Source of the DNA: Stomoxys calcitrans
Taxonomy: Eukaryota > Arthropoda > Insecta > Diptera > Muscidae
Length of the DNA stretch: 64,000 bases
Direction: 5' to 3'
Assembly (NCBI RefSeq): GCF_963082655.1
Contig: NC_081553.1
Location: forward strand, 39,844,945-39,908,944
Shown: in pieces, positions 11,587 through 20,685 of the stretch
How positions within the stretch are numbered: position 1 is the first letter of the stretch
How the letters are laid out: every line of letters begins with the position of its first letter
Notes under the pieces: model-generated
What the model saw: only the letters and a program-made list of their open reading frames with translations
What the model was told of the DNA's origin: nothing
The model's database searches: none
Made by a program: the position numbers and the translations under genes

Positions 11587-12942
11587 AACAAGTAAAAAGG
11601 CGTTTAGTTCGGCCGGGCCGAACTTTGGATACCCACCACCTCGGGTATATATGTAAACCAGCTTTCATCACAATCCGGAAAAAATTGCATACCTTTTGTC
11701 CCATAACAGTTATATCGAAATATGTTCCGATTTGGACCAAATACTAATAAGTACAGTAGCTTTGTCTGAAAATAAACCGATCTGAACCATATACGACATG
11801 GATGTCGAAAAGGCTAACATAAGTCACTATGTCAAATTTGAGTGAAATCGCCTTTTATGGGGCCAAGACTTTAAATTTAGATATCGGTCCATATGGCAGC
11901 TATATCCAAATCTGAACTGATCCAAATTGCAGAAGTATGTCGAGGGGCTTAACACGACTCACTGTCTCAAATTTCAGCGACATCGGACAATAAATGCGCG
12001 TTTTATGGCCCCAAAACCAAAAACCGATAGATCGGTCTATATGGCAGCTATATCCAAATCTGGACCGATCTGTGCCATATTGCAAATGCATCTCAATGGG
12101 CTTAACATAACTCACTGTCCCAAATTTCGGCGACATCGGACAATAAATGCGCCTTTTATGGGCCCAAAACTTTAAATCAAGAAATCGGTCTATATGGCAG
12201 CTATATCCAAATCTGATCCGATCTGGGCTAAATCGAAGATAGATGTCGAAGGGCCTAACATAACTCACTGTCCCAAATTTCGTCAAAATCGGATAATAAA
12301 TGTCGCTTTTTTGGGTCTAAGACCCAAAATCGGAGGATCGGTCTATATGGCAGCTATAACCAAATCTGGGCCGATCTGGGCCAAATTAAAGAAGGACGTC
12401 GGAGGACCTCAAACAAAAATTTTTCCCAAATTTCAGCCAAATCGGATAATAAACGTGGCTTTTATGGGCCCAAGACCCAAAATTGGAGGATCGGTCTATA
12501 TGGCAGCTATATCCAAATCTGGACCGATCTGAGCCAAATTAACAAAGGATGTCGAGGGGCCTAACACAACTCACTGTCCCAAATTTCAGCAAAATCGGAT
12601 AATAAATGTGGCTTTTATGGGCCTAAGACCCTAAATCGGCGGATCGGTCTATATGGGGGCTATATCAAGATATAGTCCGATATAGCCCATCTTCGAACTT
12701 AACCTGCTTATGGACAAAAAATGAATCTGTGCAAATTTCAGCTCAATATCTCTATTTTTAAAGACTGTAGCGTGATTTCAACAGACAGACGGAGAGACGG
12801 ACGGTCATGTCTAGATCGTCTTAGATTTTTACGCTGATCAAGAATATATATACTTTATAGGGTCGGAAATGGATATTTCGATGTGTTGCAAACGGAATGA
12901 CGAAATGAATATACCCCCATCCTTCGGTGGTGGGTATAAAAA
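11587..12942 (+). mobile_element. mini-me/INE-1-like element, subfamily B copy 1, complete
   Basis: Start 'acaagtaaaaaggcg', intact palindrome GTTCGGCCGGGCCGAAC, subterminal box 'gatacccaccacctcggg', then subrepeats of about 153 bp marked by 'atatggcagctatatccaaa' near 11892, 12039, 12192, 12345 and 12499. The microsatellite (cagacagacggagagacgg) lies near 12783-12805, the 'gatcaagaatatatatac' core near 12836, and the end box 'cggtggtgggtataaaaaa' at 12924-12942. It ends in runs of A as other copies do. It encodes nothing; the antisense frame 11900-12286 reflects the repeat. Confidence 0.82.
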
Positions 12943-13259
12943 AGTTTCAGCTCAGTCACACTAATGAAATTTGTGAGGTATTTAGCCACTTAAACTTCAC
13001 TATTATGAGGCATCGCACTGCAGCATGCTGTTGGGTTTTGGCTATATAACGGAGGACCTTTACCAATGCTATGAGGAAAGAAACCCCTCTGTTACTTATT
13101 GGAAGATTCGTGGAAACTGATTTCATGGCGGACGAAGCAAATTTTCCAAATTCTTCGGGCCAGTATAGTTTTGTCCAAATCCCAATAGCAATCTCCAAAA
13201 TGTATCCGTCTTTTGGTCCCTTAATTTGCTTTTTGAAATCAAATAGTAGTTTCTCTTGG
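12943..13259. other. Unassigned stretch left of the fold-back element
   Basis: No repeat family or protein recognised. An antisense frame covers 12956-13339 but runs into the arm of the neighbouring transposon, so it is not an intact gene. The block may be continuous with 13871-14060 before the transposon inserted. Confidence 0.4.
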
Positions 13260-13261
13260 TA

Positions 13262-13868
13262 AAGGGTGATTTTTTTGAGGTTAGGATTTTCATGCATTAG
13301 TATTTGACAGATCACATGGGATTTCAGACATGGTGTCAAAGAGAAAAATGCTCAGTATGCTTTGACATTTCATCATGAATAGACTTACTAACGAGCAACG
13401 CTTGCAAATCATTGAATTTTATTACCAAAATCAGTGTTCGGTTCGAAATGTGTTCAAATTTTGACAAATTTTGTTCAGCGATGAGGCTCATTTCTGGTTG
13501 AATGGCTACGTAAATAAGCAAAATTGCCGCATTTGGAGTGAAGAGCAACCAGAAGCCGTTCAAGAACTGCCCATGCATTCCGAAAAATGCACTGTTTGGT
13601 GTGGTTTGTACGCTGGTGGAATCATTGGACCGTATTTTTTCAAAGATGCTGTTGGACGCAACGTTACGGTGAATGAACACATTTCGAACCGAACACTGAT
13701 TTTGGTAATAAAATTCAATGATTTGCAAGCGTTGCTCGTTAGTAAGTCTATTCATGATGAAATGTCAAAGCATACTGAGCATCTTTCTCTTTGACACCAT
13801 GTCTGAAATCCCACGTGATCTGTCAAATACTAATGCATGAAAATCCTAACCTCAAAAAAATCACCCTT
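13262..13868 (+). mobile_element. Fold-back IS630/Tc1/mariner-like element with ~200-bp inverted arms
   Basis: Seen: left arm 13262-13459 and right arm 13673-13868 are near-perfect reverse complements, starting AAGGGTGATTTTTTTGAGG at both outer ends and flanked by TA (13260-13261, 13869-13870). The left arm contains not only the terminal repeat but also a transposase start (ATG near 13374, 'MNRLTNEQRLQIIEFYYQN'). The right arm repeats that coding piece backwards. The loop (about 213 bp) carries an inner transposase fragment. A normal element of this group has much shorter terminal repeats and a full gene of roughly 340-350 codons. This copy thus lost most of the gene and gained an inverted copy of its own 5' end. 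Confidence 0.88.
13374..13794 (+). pseudogene. Truncated IS630/Tc1/mariner transposase
   Basis: Role in the family: cut-and-paste transposase acting in the nucleus on its own terminal repeats. Seen: an N-terminal piece beginning 'MNRLTNEQRLQIIEFYYQN' (helix-turn-helix start), an in-frame stop just after the arm junction (near 13462), then 'ILFSDEAHFWLNGYVNKQ' (first catalytic Asp region), 'NCRIWSEEQPEAV' and 'GGIIGPYFFKDAVGRNVTVN'. The DNA-binding domain middle and the second and third catalytic Asp regions are missing. After about 13675 the frame runs into the reversed arm and codes for nonsense up to 13794. A longer remnant of a related transposase is at 36440-36895. It cannot be functional. 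Confidence 0.85.
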
Positions 13869-13870
13869 TA

Positions 13871-14360
13871 TAAGAGAAGTCTTCCTACTTTCCCTCAAGG
13901 ATTAGCCCAGCTCACTGGAAGCTATTGCAAATCTCCCTTGTTAAGCTGATGCTCTCAGCTACAATGTTGAATGCAACCTGTTGGAAGGATGAATTCAAGG
14001 TAATCGATTGAGCCAATGAGAAACTCATCGATTTCTTGCGTTCGGCAATTGAGAGCATCGTGATCCCCCCTGGTCAGTGTCAAAACTCATGATTGTATCT
14101 ATGGCTGAATTGCCTGTTCGAACAGAGGCAACAGCATGGATGCCGGCTGAAAGTATCGAGTCTGACCTGCTGACGAAGCAGAACGTCTGGTTCTACACAG
14201 ATAAGTGGAGAATTCTTTCCACAAAACTCTGTGCCGAGAACGGCGGCCTGATTCGGATTGATTCTAGTCCTCGTTGTATTGACGAGGATTCGAAGCGCCA
14301 CCTGAGGGATAGAGAGTTCAGACTAAGGATCTGCTTACGGTTTTGCAATGTCCAGCTCCG
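13871..14360 (+). pseudogene. Degenerate coding repeat, shared with 26640-26960
   Basis: A frame at 14077-14373 includes 'ELPVRTEATAWMPAESIESD', 'LTKQNVWFYTD'. An inverted, diverged relative at 26640-26944 reads 'ELAVRAVATAWIPTQGIESD', 'RKQNIWICT'. Upstream DNA also matches ('caaggtaatcgat' near 13997 and its counterpart near 26900). The shared sequence indicates a repetitive, formerly coding element, probably an RNase H-containing non-LTR retrotransposon ('FYTD' would suit an RNase H start), but I do not recognise it with certainty. Both copies are broken. Confidence 0.45.
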
Positions 14361-14361
14361 A

Positions 14362-14412
14362 TGGCCACTGTAGCGCAGAGGTTAGCATGTTCGACTGGTT
14401 TGAATCCTGGCG
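14362..14412 (+). mobile_element. SINE head fragment with A box and B box
   Basis: Plus-strand start of the tRNA-derived SINE: 'tggccactgtagcgcagagg' (A box TAGCGCAGAGG) and 'ggtttgaatcctggcg' (B box, one change). The anticodon-arm part between them is shortened and the body is missing after 14412. A matching middle part of the SINE occurs at 16866-16919, beyond inserted DNA. Confidence 0.75.
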
Positions 14413-14606
14413 ATATCAACAGATAAATTTTTCGATTGTTTCTCTTTTGAGACGAGTTCAATGATCGGAGATTTTCTGGATAACTACAACGGCTCTTGCG
14501 GTTGCTCCGTGTGCCCAGGTTCGAGTCCCGGATGGGCTCCGCCGAATGTTTTCATTTTCAAGTTTTTTTTTTTTTTGCTAAGGCGAAAACCATTAAATTT
14601 TACAAT
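14413..14606 (+). repeat. Repeat G fragment with tRNA-like B box
   Basis: Two pieces of a repeat seen whole at 16577-16865: 14425-14475 matches its middle ('agacgag ttcaatgatcgg' region), and 14480-14606 matches its start, including 'cggttgctccgtgtgcccag' and 'ggttcgagtcccgg', a good Pol III B box, then a T-rich stretch. The order is rearranged relative to the full copy. It may be a second tRNA-derived SINE; an A box is not clear. Confidence 0.55.
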
Positions 14607-16107
14607 TTTCGTCTGAGACCCCATAAAGTATATATATTCTTGATCGTCGTGACATTTTATGTCGATCTAGCCATGTCCGTCCGTCTGTTCGTCCGTCTGT
14701 TGGTCCGTCCGTCCGTCTGTCCGTCCGTCTGTCCGTCCGTCCGTCTGTTCGTCCGTCCGTCCGTCTGTCCATCCGTCCGTCCGTCTGTCTGTCGAAAGCA
14801 CGCTAACTTCCGAAGGAGTAAAGCTAGCCGCTTGAAATTTTTCACAAATACTTCTTATTAGTGTAGGTCGGTTGGTATTGTAAATGGGCCATATCGGTCC
14901 ATGTTTTGATATAGCTGCCATAAACCGGTCTTGGGCCTTGAATTTTTGAGCCTCTAGAGTGCGCAATTCTTATCCGATTGGAATAAAATTTTGCACGACG
15001 TGTTTGGTTATAATATCCAACAACTGTGCCAAGTATGGTGGAAATCGGTCCATAACCTGATATAGCTGTCATATAAACCGATCTTGGGTTTTGACTTCTT
15101 GATCTTTTAGAAGGCGCAATTCTTATCCGATTTGACTGAAATTTTGCACGACGTGTTTTGATATGATATTCAACAACTGTGCCAAGTATGGTTCAAATCG
15201 GTCCATAACCTGATATAGCTACCATATAAACCGATCTTGGGTCTTGACTTCTTGAGCCTCTAGAGTGCGCAATTCTCATCCGATTGAAATGGAATTTCGC
15301 ACGACGTGTTTTGTTATGATACCCAACAACTGTGCCAAGTATGGTTCAAATCGGTCCATAACCTGATATAGCTACCATATAAACCGATCTTGGGTCTTGA
15401 CTTCTTGACCCTCTAGAGGGCACAATTCTTATCCGATTTGAATGAATTTTTGCACGAAGTATTTCGTTATGATATCCAACAACTGTGCCAAGTATGGTTC
15501 AAATCGGTTCATAAACTGATATAGCTGTCATATAAACAGATCTGGGGATTTGACTTCTTGACCCTCTAGAGGGCGCAATTCCTATCCGATTTGGCTGAAA
15601 TTTTGCATGACGTATTTTATTTTTACTTTCAACAACTGGGTCAAATAAGGTTTAAATCGGTTCATAACCTGATATAGCTGCCATATAAACCGATCTGGGA
15701 TCTTGACTTCTTGACCCCTAGAGGTCGCAATTATTATCCGATATGCCTGAAATTTTGTACGATGGATCCTCTCATGACCATCAACAAACGTGTTTATTAT
15801 GGTCTGAATCGGTCTATAGCCCGATACAGATCCCATATAAATCGTTCTCTCTATTTTACTTCGTGAGCCCCAATGGGCGCAATTCTTAAACGAATTGGCT
15901 GAAATTTTACACAGGCCTCCAAGATATAATTTAATTGTGGTCCGAACCGGACCATATCTTGATATCGTTTTAATAGCAGAGTAACTCTTTTCTTATATCC
16001 TTTTTTGCCTAAGAAGAGATGCCGGGAAAAGAACTTGACAAATGCGATCCATGGTGGAGGGTATATAAGATTCGGCCCGGCCGAACTTAGCACGCTTTTA
16101 CTTGTTA
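14607..16107 (-). mobile_element. mini-me/INE-1-like element, subfamily A copy 3
   Basis: On the minus strand: the extreme 3' box is missing, but the 'gatcaagaatatatatac' core (right at the left edge) and an expanded (GTCY)n tract (about 14677-14794) are present. About six subrepeats of about 152 bp follow, then the complete 5' end with 'ttcggcccggccgaactta' and 'gcacgcttttacttgtt' at 16078-16107. It interrupts repeat G, whose left part ends at 14606 and whose right part resumes near 16290. The frames 14667-14966 and 15582-15836 are repeat by-products. Confidence 0.82.
14677..14794. repeat. (GTCY)n microsatellite, about 118 bp
   Basis: Run of gtcc/gtct tetramers (rare interruptions such as 'gttg') inside the A element. 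It is the longest (GTCY)n tract in the window; the same site in the copies at 4641 and 56768 is shorter, showing length variation at the same place in the element. Confidence 0.9.
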
Positions 16108-16290
16108 TTTTTAATTGTGGTCCAAACCGGACCATATATTGATATCGCTCTAATAGCAGAGCAAATCTTTTCTTATATCCTTTTTTGTCTAAGAAGAGAT
16201 GCCGGGAAAAGAACTCGACAAATGCGATCCATGGTTGAGGGTATATAAGATTCGGCCCGGCCGAACTTGGCACGCTTTTACTTGTTTTTC
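16108..16290 (-). mobile_element. Second, tandem copy of an A-element 5' terminus
   Basis: About 180 bp repeating 15930-16107 almost exactly: 'ttaattgtggtccaaaccgg', 'aagaagagatgccgggaaaa', 'atccatggttgagggtatat', palindrome TTCGGCCCGGCCGAA and the 'cacgcttttacttgttttt' end. The element thus has two 5' ends in a row, consistent with terminus skipping or tandem insertion in rolling-circle-type elements. Confidence 0.85.
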
Positions 16291-16576
16291 CCACTATGGG
16301 ACGCGTTTCGTCTTTGGTAAGAAGACTTTTCAACCATATTAGGTGTGATGGCTTCAAGGGCCGTGCGTTGGTATGTTGCATTAGAATCGTACTAATTGCG
16401 AAAACGTCTCTACGATACAATTAACAAATTAAACACGCTCCACAACCCTGTCTATTAGCTGTACATTTCCCAATGCATATATTTTGTGTAATGACAGATT
16501 TTTTTGTGAGACAATTACACTACTTCCGTGGTATACATGATTCTGTGCATCTGTTGGAAGTTGTAATGATGGCTTC
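16291..16576 (+). repeat. Right part of split repeat G, then unique DNA
   Basis: 16291-16355 ('ggacgcgtttcgtc', 'gacttttcaaccatattagg') matches the tail of the complete repeat G at 16800-16860. The rest, to 16576, shows no recognised feature. Confidence 0.55.
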
Positions 16577-16865
16577 GAACGCTGGACAACGGCAACGGTT
16601 CTCGCGGTTGCTCCGTGTGCCCAGGTTCGTGTCCCGGCCGGACTCTGCCAAATGTTTTCATTTTCAAGTTTTTCTTTTTGCTAAGGCGAAGACCATTAAG
16701 TTTTACAATTTTTGTTTGTTTCTCTTTCGAGACGAGCTCAATGATCGGAGATTTTCTTTGCAAATGGAAAAAGAAAGCCAGAGATAGCAACACTCCCCAA
16801 CCACTGCGGGACGTGTTTCGTCTCTGGCTCGAAGACTTTTCAACCATATTAGGTGCAATGGCTTT
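16577..16865 (+). repeat. Repeat G, complete-looking copy with tRNA-like B box
   Basis: Starts near 'gaacgctggacaacgg' and contains 'cggttgctccgtgtgcccag', 'ggttcgtgtcccgg' (B-box-like), a T-rich stretch, 'agacgagctcaatgatcgg', and ends 'gacttttcaaccatattagg'. It explains the broken pieces around the A element at 14607-16290. Protein frames here on both strands are not supported. Confidence 0.55.
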
Positions 16866-16919
16866 AGCGGTGGTAATCCCCTACTAATTCTGGCTACATT
16901 TGTAAGGTACTATGCCATG
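16866..16919 (+). mobile_element. SINE middle fragment
   Basis: 'agcggtggtaatcccctact', 'acatttgtaaggtactatgc' match the middle of the tRNA-derived SINE in plus orientation. It may be the separated continuation of the SINE head at 14362-14412. The mariner end at 16921 begins directly after it. Confidence 0.65.
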
Positions 16920-16921
16920 TA

Positions 16922-17085
16922 TTGGGTTGCCCAAAAAGTAATTGCGGATTTTTCATATAGTCGGCGTTGACAAATTTTTTCACAGCTTGTGACTCTGTAA
17001 TTGCATTCTTTCTTCTGTCAGTTATCAGCTGTTACTTTTAGCTTGCTTTAGAAAAAAAGTGTAAAAAAAGTTTATCGACATGGAA
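16922..17085 (+). mobile_element. mariner 5' end, truncated
   Basis: Terminal repeat 'TTGGGTTGCCCAAAAAGTAA' and about 160 bp nearly identical to the left part of the MITE at 6268. It ends soon after 'gacatggaaaactcac', which could be the transposase start region; the rest of the element is absent. Confidence 0.8.
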
Positions 17086-17520
17086 AACTCACTCGCTAAG
17101 AGCGCAGAATAAAATCATGGATGCCGAGGGTCCAAATACTGTTCCAAGGGGTCTCACTGCTTCAAATTTCAGTAAAAAGTGCCTATGTTCTGATATTAAC
17201 CATAACTAGTACGAGTTTAAAGGTATCTCTCCTACATTTCCTTAATTTTGGGTAGGGAATGTGACTTTTGTACATTCAACCCCTTTAATGGGAAAATAGC
17301 GTTAGATGGCAGCTGCATACAAACATGGTCAGATCTGGTTCATACTTATATATTGAGGGGTCCATGTTACTCACTGTGAAGACGAAAATTGGCTTCTATG
17401 CTCAAGCACTTAAACCGGTAGATTGCTTTTTCCAAACCCGGCAGGGTTGTACATTAAAATCGGGCCAAAATACGAGATTACAAAATTTCTTTCCGGGAGA
17501 TCGTCACTGATAACAACTTC
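17086..17520 (+). mobile_element. Decayed mini-me-like sequence
   Basis: Weak resemblance to the subrepeat: 'gggaaaatagcgttagatgg' then 'cagctgcatacaaacatgg', 'cagatctggttcatactta'. No ends are visible. Otherwise nothing is recognised. Confidence 0.35.
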
Positions 17521-17665
17521 TCCCCAAAAAGGCGTCGCCGCAGTCTGCCCTTCGGACTCGGCTATTAAAAGGATGTCCCTCATTGATGCTTTATCTTGAA
17601 TCGATTATTGATATGTGAAAAGTTTGCTCCTGTTCCTGGAATGTTCATAGGCAATTCTGCATTTG
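17521..17665 (+). mobile_element. SINE 3' portion
   Basis: Plus-strand match to the SINE body ('cttcggactcggctatta', 'gaaaagtttgctcctgttcc', 'aatgttcataggcaa'). The tRNA-like head is missing. Confidence 0.65.
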
Positions 17666-17779
17666 CATGTCCGTCTCCCGAAGTCAAACAAGAGCTCATA
17701 CTTAAATCTGGTATTGTCCGAGGACAATGATTCTTTTTACAGGAAGCCCAGAAGAACCATAAAATTTGATGGTACAAGG

Positions 17780-20685
17780 GAGCTAAAGGCGAACGCATTG
17801 ACAGATGCAATGGTGAGTAGTTTCTTGGAGAATCCCAGCCGATTTGAAGGAATGGGGAGCTGAGGAAGCTGAGACGGACCACAAGGAGGCTCTACAACAG
17901 GGCCAGTTGCACCAAGCTTGGTACCGATTGGGACCATTATAAGGAGTCCCTGAACCTGTACAAGAGAGAGGTGTGATCGGCCAAGAGAGCCTCATGGTGA
18001 ATGAGTCATCTAGGTTTCGGACGGTGTTGTCTCAGAGAGATAACGGAACTTGGCTCAATTCTGAAGCACACAAACTCCTGGCTACAACGCATTTTCTAGT
18101 GTGGTAGGATGTGGCCAGTTAACCAGTGATTTCTGATGTTACAGATGTCCCTCCGATACAAGCAAGTGCTGAGTCGCTGTCGTTGATTGACGGGATGATA
18201 ACAGAGGGAAAGATAACCCGTGCGGTCGTTTAAGCATTACAAATCGACGGGACCGGATAATATATCGCCTGCTTTGCTACAGAAGTCGGGACTGAATAAC
18301 ATACGGTATTTTTGGCAAATTTTTAGGGCCTGTGTTTTGCAGGACTATGTCTCGACTGTGTGGCGGGAGGTTCGGGTGGTTTACATAGTCAAGGTGGTGA
18401 AGCCGAGTCCATCACTACCCATGTACCGTAAGCCAGACAGCCTCTCGTCCATCGTCTTGAAGACACTTAAGAGACTGTTGGATGCTTTCATGAGGGATCT
18501 TCTTGACATATCCCTGGGTCGCTACCATCGTGTCTACACCAAGGGTGTTCCGGTTGTCAGCACCGTAACGACGCGGTGGGTTACATAGAGATGATCTTGG
18601 GGACAGGACACTTTACTTTGGCGGCCTCCTGGGAGATTGAAGAGGCTTTTAATAACGCGATGTTGGGGTCTATACGTGATCCCCTGGTTAATATAAGGGC
18701 CCGCCTCTTCTAATGAATTGGATTGCCATTATGCTGAAGGGCAGAATAATCAATGCCTAGTGCTCGAAAGGAAGATTTTGACCAGTAGAACGCCACAAAG
18801 AGGGTTTTATCACCTCTCTTGTGGCTCTTGGTGAGCAATAGGATTCTCAGGGCCTTGGAGGGGGTAGTGGCTTGTTGTTATGACGTTATCATTATGGTTG
18901 GCGGCCGTTTTCTCTCTGCGGTCACGACACTCTTTCAGGGTGCTTTGAGAAAGCTGTCCAAATAGGCGAGAGCAAATGGGTTTGACACAAAACCCCGGAA
19001 AGACTGTGCTGTTCACCAGGAGGATGAGGATGAGGTATGGTATGGCTGCCGCTCTCTCAGGAGGCTATGACCTAAGCCCTATTATTGACCATAAGTTTAA
19101 CTATAGAAGGAGAGTCGAATGGGGTTTGAATCCTCTTACCTTTTTTCGCAACTCGATTGGAAGGAGTTGGGGACTAAGACCTGAAGCGCTACACTGGATG
19201 TTAACTGCTGTGGTTAAACCGATTCTGAGCTATGGTTGCCTGTTGTGGCTTCGGGCCTTGGAGACAGTGAGTCTTGGCTGTTTGCTGGAGAAGGTGCAGT
19301 GCTCTGAGAAAGACCCTGAATGCGATACTTGGTCGGAAACCTCTGCACTTGTAGTAGAATGCGCCGAAATGTGGATTGCCTATAGACTAAAGAGGTCAGA
19401 AACCTGGCTCTCATCGGATTTCGAGCATTCGTACTTTCTGCGGAAGGCCGCAGGCGACGCTGAAGTGCTACGGGTCATGTGAGATGGAGCATTGTCGGGA
19501 GCTACAAGGAGCATGTCGGTAGTTTGCAGAATGATGCTGATGTTATGGTTGGCGGTCGATTTCTCTCTACTCTCACTGGCCTCTTTTAGGGTGCCCTGAG
19601 AAAGCTGTCTAGATAGGCAAGAGCAAATGGTCTTGGCATAAACACTAGAGACACTGTGCTGTTCACCAGAAAGACGAAGTGTGGCGAGTTCAGAGGACAA
19701 ATTCTAGATGCAGTAGAGCTGACGATCTCTCAGGAGGCTAAATATCTGGGCTTTATTCTTGACCCGAAATTCAACTGGAGAAAGAGGGCCAAACGGGGGT
19801 TGAATGCGCTCTACTCTTGTCACAAGTCGATAGTAAGGAGTTGGAGACTTAGACCGGGCGGTCCACTCAATGTACACTGTTTTGGTTAGATTGATTCTCA
19901 GCTGTTGAGGTTGTCTGGTGTGGCTTCAGGAACATGTCTTTCATCGGATTTCCAGCATTCGTTTGTTCTGCGGAAGGCCGAAGGTGGCCCAAATAGCCCT
20001 GGCAGCGGGTCATGTGAGGTCGGTTTATCTGTACCCTCAGTGACCTCTTTTAGGATGCGCTGAGAAAGCTGTCCAGATAGGCGACAGCAAATGGGCATGG
20101 CATAAACACCAGAAACACTATCTAATTACCGCCAGGAGGAGCTATGGTGAGTTTAAAGAGCCAATTCTACTAGGAGTGGAGCTGCCGCTCGCTATTGAGG
20201 CTATATGCCTGGGATTTATTCTTGACCTGAAAGTGAACTGGAGAAGGAAGGTCAAAGGGGGATTAATGCGCTGTACACTTGTAGCAACTCGATAGTAAGG
20301 AGTTGGAGACTTAGACCAAGGGCGGTCCACTGAATGTACACTGCTTTGGTTAGATCGATTCTCAGCTGTGGTTCCCTGGAGTGGTTTCGTGCTCTGGAGA
20401 GGGTGAGTTTTCGCTGTTAGCGTTGAGTGCAGGGTATCGCGGGTGTGCTGATATCGGGTATCAGTGGAATGCGCAGCAATGAGGGTTGCTCCTAGACTAG
20501 GCGAGTCAGGAACATGGGTCTCATCGGATATCGGGCATACATCCGTTCTTTGGAAGGCATCTGGCATGAAACAACTTCGTGGCTCAGGCGGCTTTAAAGG
20601 CCCTGGATGTAGATCATGTGAAGTCGAGGCTTTTCGGGAGCTGCAAGGAGCATGTCAGTCATTTGGGAGCTGCTGTCAGATTTAA
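17780..20685 (+). pseudogene. Degraded LOA/R1-like non-LTR retrotransposon ORF2 (reverse transcriptase)
   Basis: Pieces in several frames read in order as an ORF2 protein: the endonuclease-RT linker (17860-17985, 'LYNRASCTKLGTDWDHYKES', 'LNLYKREV'), RT fingers (18220-18588, 'FKHYKSTGPDNISPALLQKS', 'SSIVLKTLKRLLDAFMRDLL'), RT motif A (near 18640, 'WEIEEAFNNAMLGSI', where the catalytic Asp is replaced), and the YADD region (near 18877, read as 'CYDVIIMVGGRF', catalytic Asp pair lost). The thumb region then occurs three times (see separate entry). Frameshifts and stops are frequent. The fold normally copies element RNA at a nicked target; this copy is certainly dead. Similar antisense material is at 23400-25680. 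Clade is judged from remembered motifs; R1 and LOA are the alternatives. Confidence 0.75.
18880..20685 (+). repeat. Triplicated RT-thumb segment inside the retrotransposon
   Basis: The segment beginning 'GGRFLSTLT'/'GGRFLSAVT' and running through 'LFTRR', 'KYLGFILDPKFNWRKR', 'SIVRSWRLRPG' is present three times, starting near 18898, 19552 and 20018 (spacing about 654 and 466). The copies differ by many substitutions and indels, so duplication is old. The end 'SSDxxHxxxLxKA' also recurs near 19420, 19945 and 20530. Confidence 0.75.
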
